A stretch of 64,000 nucleotides of DNA from positions 62,001-126,000 of the forward strand of contig NZ_AMZY02000019.1 of NCBI RefSeq assembly GCF_000330725.2, read 5' to 3'. The DNA comes from Mariniradius saccharolyticus AK6 (GTDB lineage: Bacteria > Bacteroidota > Bacteroidia > Cytophagales > Cyclobacteriaceae). How positions within the stretch are numbered: position 1 is the stretch's first letter; each line of letters opens with the position of its first letter. A program made the position numbers and the translations under genes. The notes beneath the pieces are model-generated. The model saw only the letters and a list, made by a program, of their open reading frames with translations. It had not been told where the DNA came from and did no database searches. Positions 62,448 through 64,000 of the stretch are shown here, piece after piece.

Positions 62448-63665
62448 TTGAATCTTTCCTATTTCATTGCCAAGAGAATCAGCTTTAAGGGGACAGGTGG
62501 CTTTACCGGCACCATCCATCGGATTGCGGTTGCTTCGGTGGCGATTGGGATCATCGTTTCGCTGATTTCCTTCATGATTTTGGGTGGATTCCAGCAAGAG
62601 ATATCGAAGAAGGTTTTTTCATTTACCGGGCATTTTCAGGCACAAAAGTTTGTCGCTGGCAACGCCTTTGAGGAAAGTCCAATCTCTGTGAACGGTGACT
62701 TTTTCAAGAACTTCCCCAACAATCCTTTGGTCAAACATGTACAGGTCTATGCCCACAAACCCGGTTTGCTCAAAGGCGACGAGGAGGTCGAGGGGGTACT
62801 GATGAAAGGTGTGGGAAGGGATTTTGACACGCTGGGATTCAAAAATTCGATTGTTGAGGGCCGCTTCCCACAGTTTTCGGACACCGCCGCAAGCAATGAG
62901 GTGATCATCAGCCGAAAGATTGCTGACAAGTTGATCCTTTCGGTAGGGGACCGTATCACGATGTATTTTGTGCAGGAGCCGCCCCGCTATCGGAGGTTGG
63001 AGATTGTGGGCATTTATGAGACTTTCCTCGAAAACTTTGACGACAAGATCATCCTCGGCGATATTCAAATGATCCGAAATCTCAATGGCTGGAAGGAAGA
63101 TCAGGTGGGTGGTTTCGAGATTTTTGTCCATGAACCTGGCAGATTGGACGCGATGGAAGAGGAATTGTATGACGCTTTGGATTATGACCTCAAGCTGATC
63201 AAGGTGACGGATAAGTACCTCGAGATATTTGACTGGCTCAAGTTGCTGAACAATAACGTTTATATTTTTCTGGGCTTGATTCTCTTCGTGGCGGCCTTCA
63301 ACATGGTGTCGATCTTGTTTATCCTGATCATGGAGCGTACGCAGATGATTGGGATTTTGAAGGCCCTTGGATCGAGAAACAAGCAGATTAGGCAAATCTT
63401 TGTTTGGAACGGCGTTCGTATCATCGCCAAAGGATTGCTAATCGGAAATGCGATTGGAATTGCTTTCGGATTTATTCAGGATCGATGGAAGGTGATTCAG
63501 TTGGATCCGATGAGTTATTACATGGCCTTTGTGCCGATTGATTGGAATTGGCCGGTGTTTTTGCTGTTGAATCTGGCGGTGCTGCTCGTGACTTCGCTGG
63601 TGCTATTCATTCCTGCCATGTTGATTTCCAATATCCAGCCGATCAAATCGATTCGGTTTGACTGA
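62448..63665 (+). CDS. FtsX/LolC-like ABC transporter permease
   Basis: 405 residues. One N-terminal helix, a large periplasmic domain (about 50-265) and three C-terminal helices, as in LolC/LolE and MacB-type permeases that move lipoproteins or pull on periplasmic partners. The family start (MNLSYFIAKRISFKG) is encoded from a TTG at 62448; an in-frame stop lies 12 bases upstream and no ATG is available. The ATPase subunit is not adjacent. It overlaps the convergent glycosyltransferase gene by 23 bases at its 3' end. Confidence 0.9.
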   Translation: MNLSYFIAKRISFKGTGGFTGTIHRIAVASVAIGIIVSLISFMILGGFQQEISKKVFSFTGHFQAQKFVAGNAFEESPISVNGDFFKNFPNNPLVKHVQVYAHKPGLLKGDEEVEGVLMKGVGRDFDTLGFKNSIVEGRFPQFSDTAASNEVIISRKIADKLILSVGDRITMYFVQEPPRYRRLEIVGIYETFLENFDDKIILGDIQMIRNLNGWKEDQVGGFEIFVHEPGRLDAMEEELYDALDYDLKLIKVTDKYLEIFDWLKLLNNNVYIFLGLILFVAAFNMVSILFILIMERTQMIGILKALGSRNKQIRQIFVWNGVRIIAKGLLIGNAIGIAFGFIQDRWKVIQLDPMSYYMAFVPIDWNWPVFLLLNLAVLLVTSLVLFIPAMLISNIQPIKSIRFD

Positions 63666-64000
63666 GGGGGTATTTGCGAAACCAACTCCTGATTTTCATG
63701 TAAATCACACCAAAAACTGCCTCCCGAAAAATCCGCGTATTCATTTTGGATGTTCCTTTGGTACGGTCTGTAAAAATGATCGGAACCTCCTTGATTTTGA
63801 ATCCAAGCTTCCAAGTCGTGAATTTCATCTCGATCTGGAACGCATAGCCGATGAAGCGGATTTTATCCAATTCCATCGTGGACAATACATGTGCCCGGTA
63901 GCATTTGAAACCCGCAGTCGCGTCCTTGATAGGCATTCCCGTGATAAACTGGACGTATTTGCTGGCGAAAAAGGACATCAAGACCCTACCCATCGGCCAG
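63643..64000 (-). CDS. Glycosyltransferase family 2, polyprenol-phosphate mannosyltransferase-like (5' end outside window)
   Basis: The frame is open through the right edge, so only the last 119 or so residues are seen. They fit the C-terminal half of dolichol/polyprenol-phosphate mannose synthase-like GT2 enzymes: WPMGRVLMSFFASKYVQFIT, GMPIKDATAGFKCYRAHVL, GYAFQIEMKFTTWKLGFKI, KEVPIIFTDRTKGTSKMNTR. The GT-A nucleotide site would be in the missing part. No C-terminal membrane domain is present. Its stop lies inside the convergent permease gene. Confidence 0.9.
   Translation of the reverse strand, partial: WPMGRVLMSFFASKYVQFITGMPIKDATAGFKCYRAHVLSTMELDKIRFIGYAFQIEMKFTTWKLGFKIKEVPIIFTDRTKGTSKMNTRIFREAVFGVIYMKIRSWFRKYPLSQTESI

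Overview
This window looks like chromosomal DNA of a Bacteroidota bacterium. The Cytophagales, and within them the Cyclobacteriaceae/Algoriphagus group, are the best guess. The support is indirect: SusC/SusD outer-membrane import genes under an ECF sigma/FecR pair, several matches to the Bacteroidota promoter pattern (TTTG, about 19 bases, TAnnTTTG), many lipoproteins and signal peptides, and the prs-rplY-pth order. No rRNA or marker-gene comparison was possible, so the genus is inference.

Layout. 1-4.4 kb: ligA (cut by the left edge), a TetR regulator and metG. 4.4-11.2 kb: an outer-membrane-like protein, then a four-gene operon (circularly permuted ATP-grasp, alpha-E, Anbu proteasome-like protease, transglutaminase) and a metallophosphoesterase. 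11.3-14.4 kb: small genes, a CBS protein, tRNA-Pro(GGG) beside a broken tRNA-Pro copy, and a coupled PAS/metallo-hydrolase pair. 14.5-20.9 kb: a CzcCBA/Cus-type metal efflux operon headed by a small His-rich protein. 21.0-25.4 kb: DUF1801 and YdeI-like genes, a lipoprotein serpin with the remnant of a second serpin, and a PLP sulfhydrylase gene behind a SAM-I riboswitch. 26-31 kb: housekeeping genes (pth, rplY, prs, comB, gcvT, iscA, mce). 31-35.5 kb: small membrane proteins, a triple-repeat Skp/OmpH protein and thiL.

35.5-49.8 kb, all on the minus strand, is the most distinctive block. It runs ECF sigma factor, FecR anti-sigma, SusC with an STN domain, SusD, RraA, MR/MLE enolase, MR/MLE enolase, RraA, MR/MLE enolase, and a bile-acid-type sodium symporter. 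All three enolase-superfamily enzymes carry twin-arginine signals and both RraA proteins carry Sec signals. The dehydration and possible aldol cleavage of an acid sugar are therefore predicted to happen outside the cytoplasm, with the symporter importing the small oxo-acid product. This is my main candidate for an undescribed system.

50-64 kb: rlmD with a coupled small gene, a short-chain dehydrogenase followed by a large DUF4011-type SF1 helicase (Hhe-like, with an apparently decayed nuclease end), an alanine:sodium symporter overlapping a glycerate kinase gene, a small beta-barrel protein, a DUF302 protein, a lipoprotein, a NamZ-type muramidase, an FtsX/LolC-like permease, and a glycosyltransferase cut by the right edge.

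Three intergenic regions carry arrays of degenerate 7-bp words in a few recurrent families (7135-7294, 25430-25457 and 25752-25814, 25964-26019). I know of no standard annotation for them.
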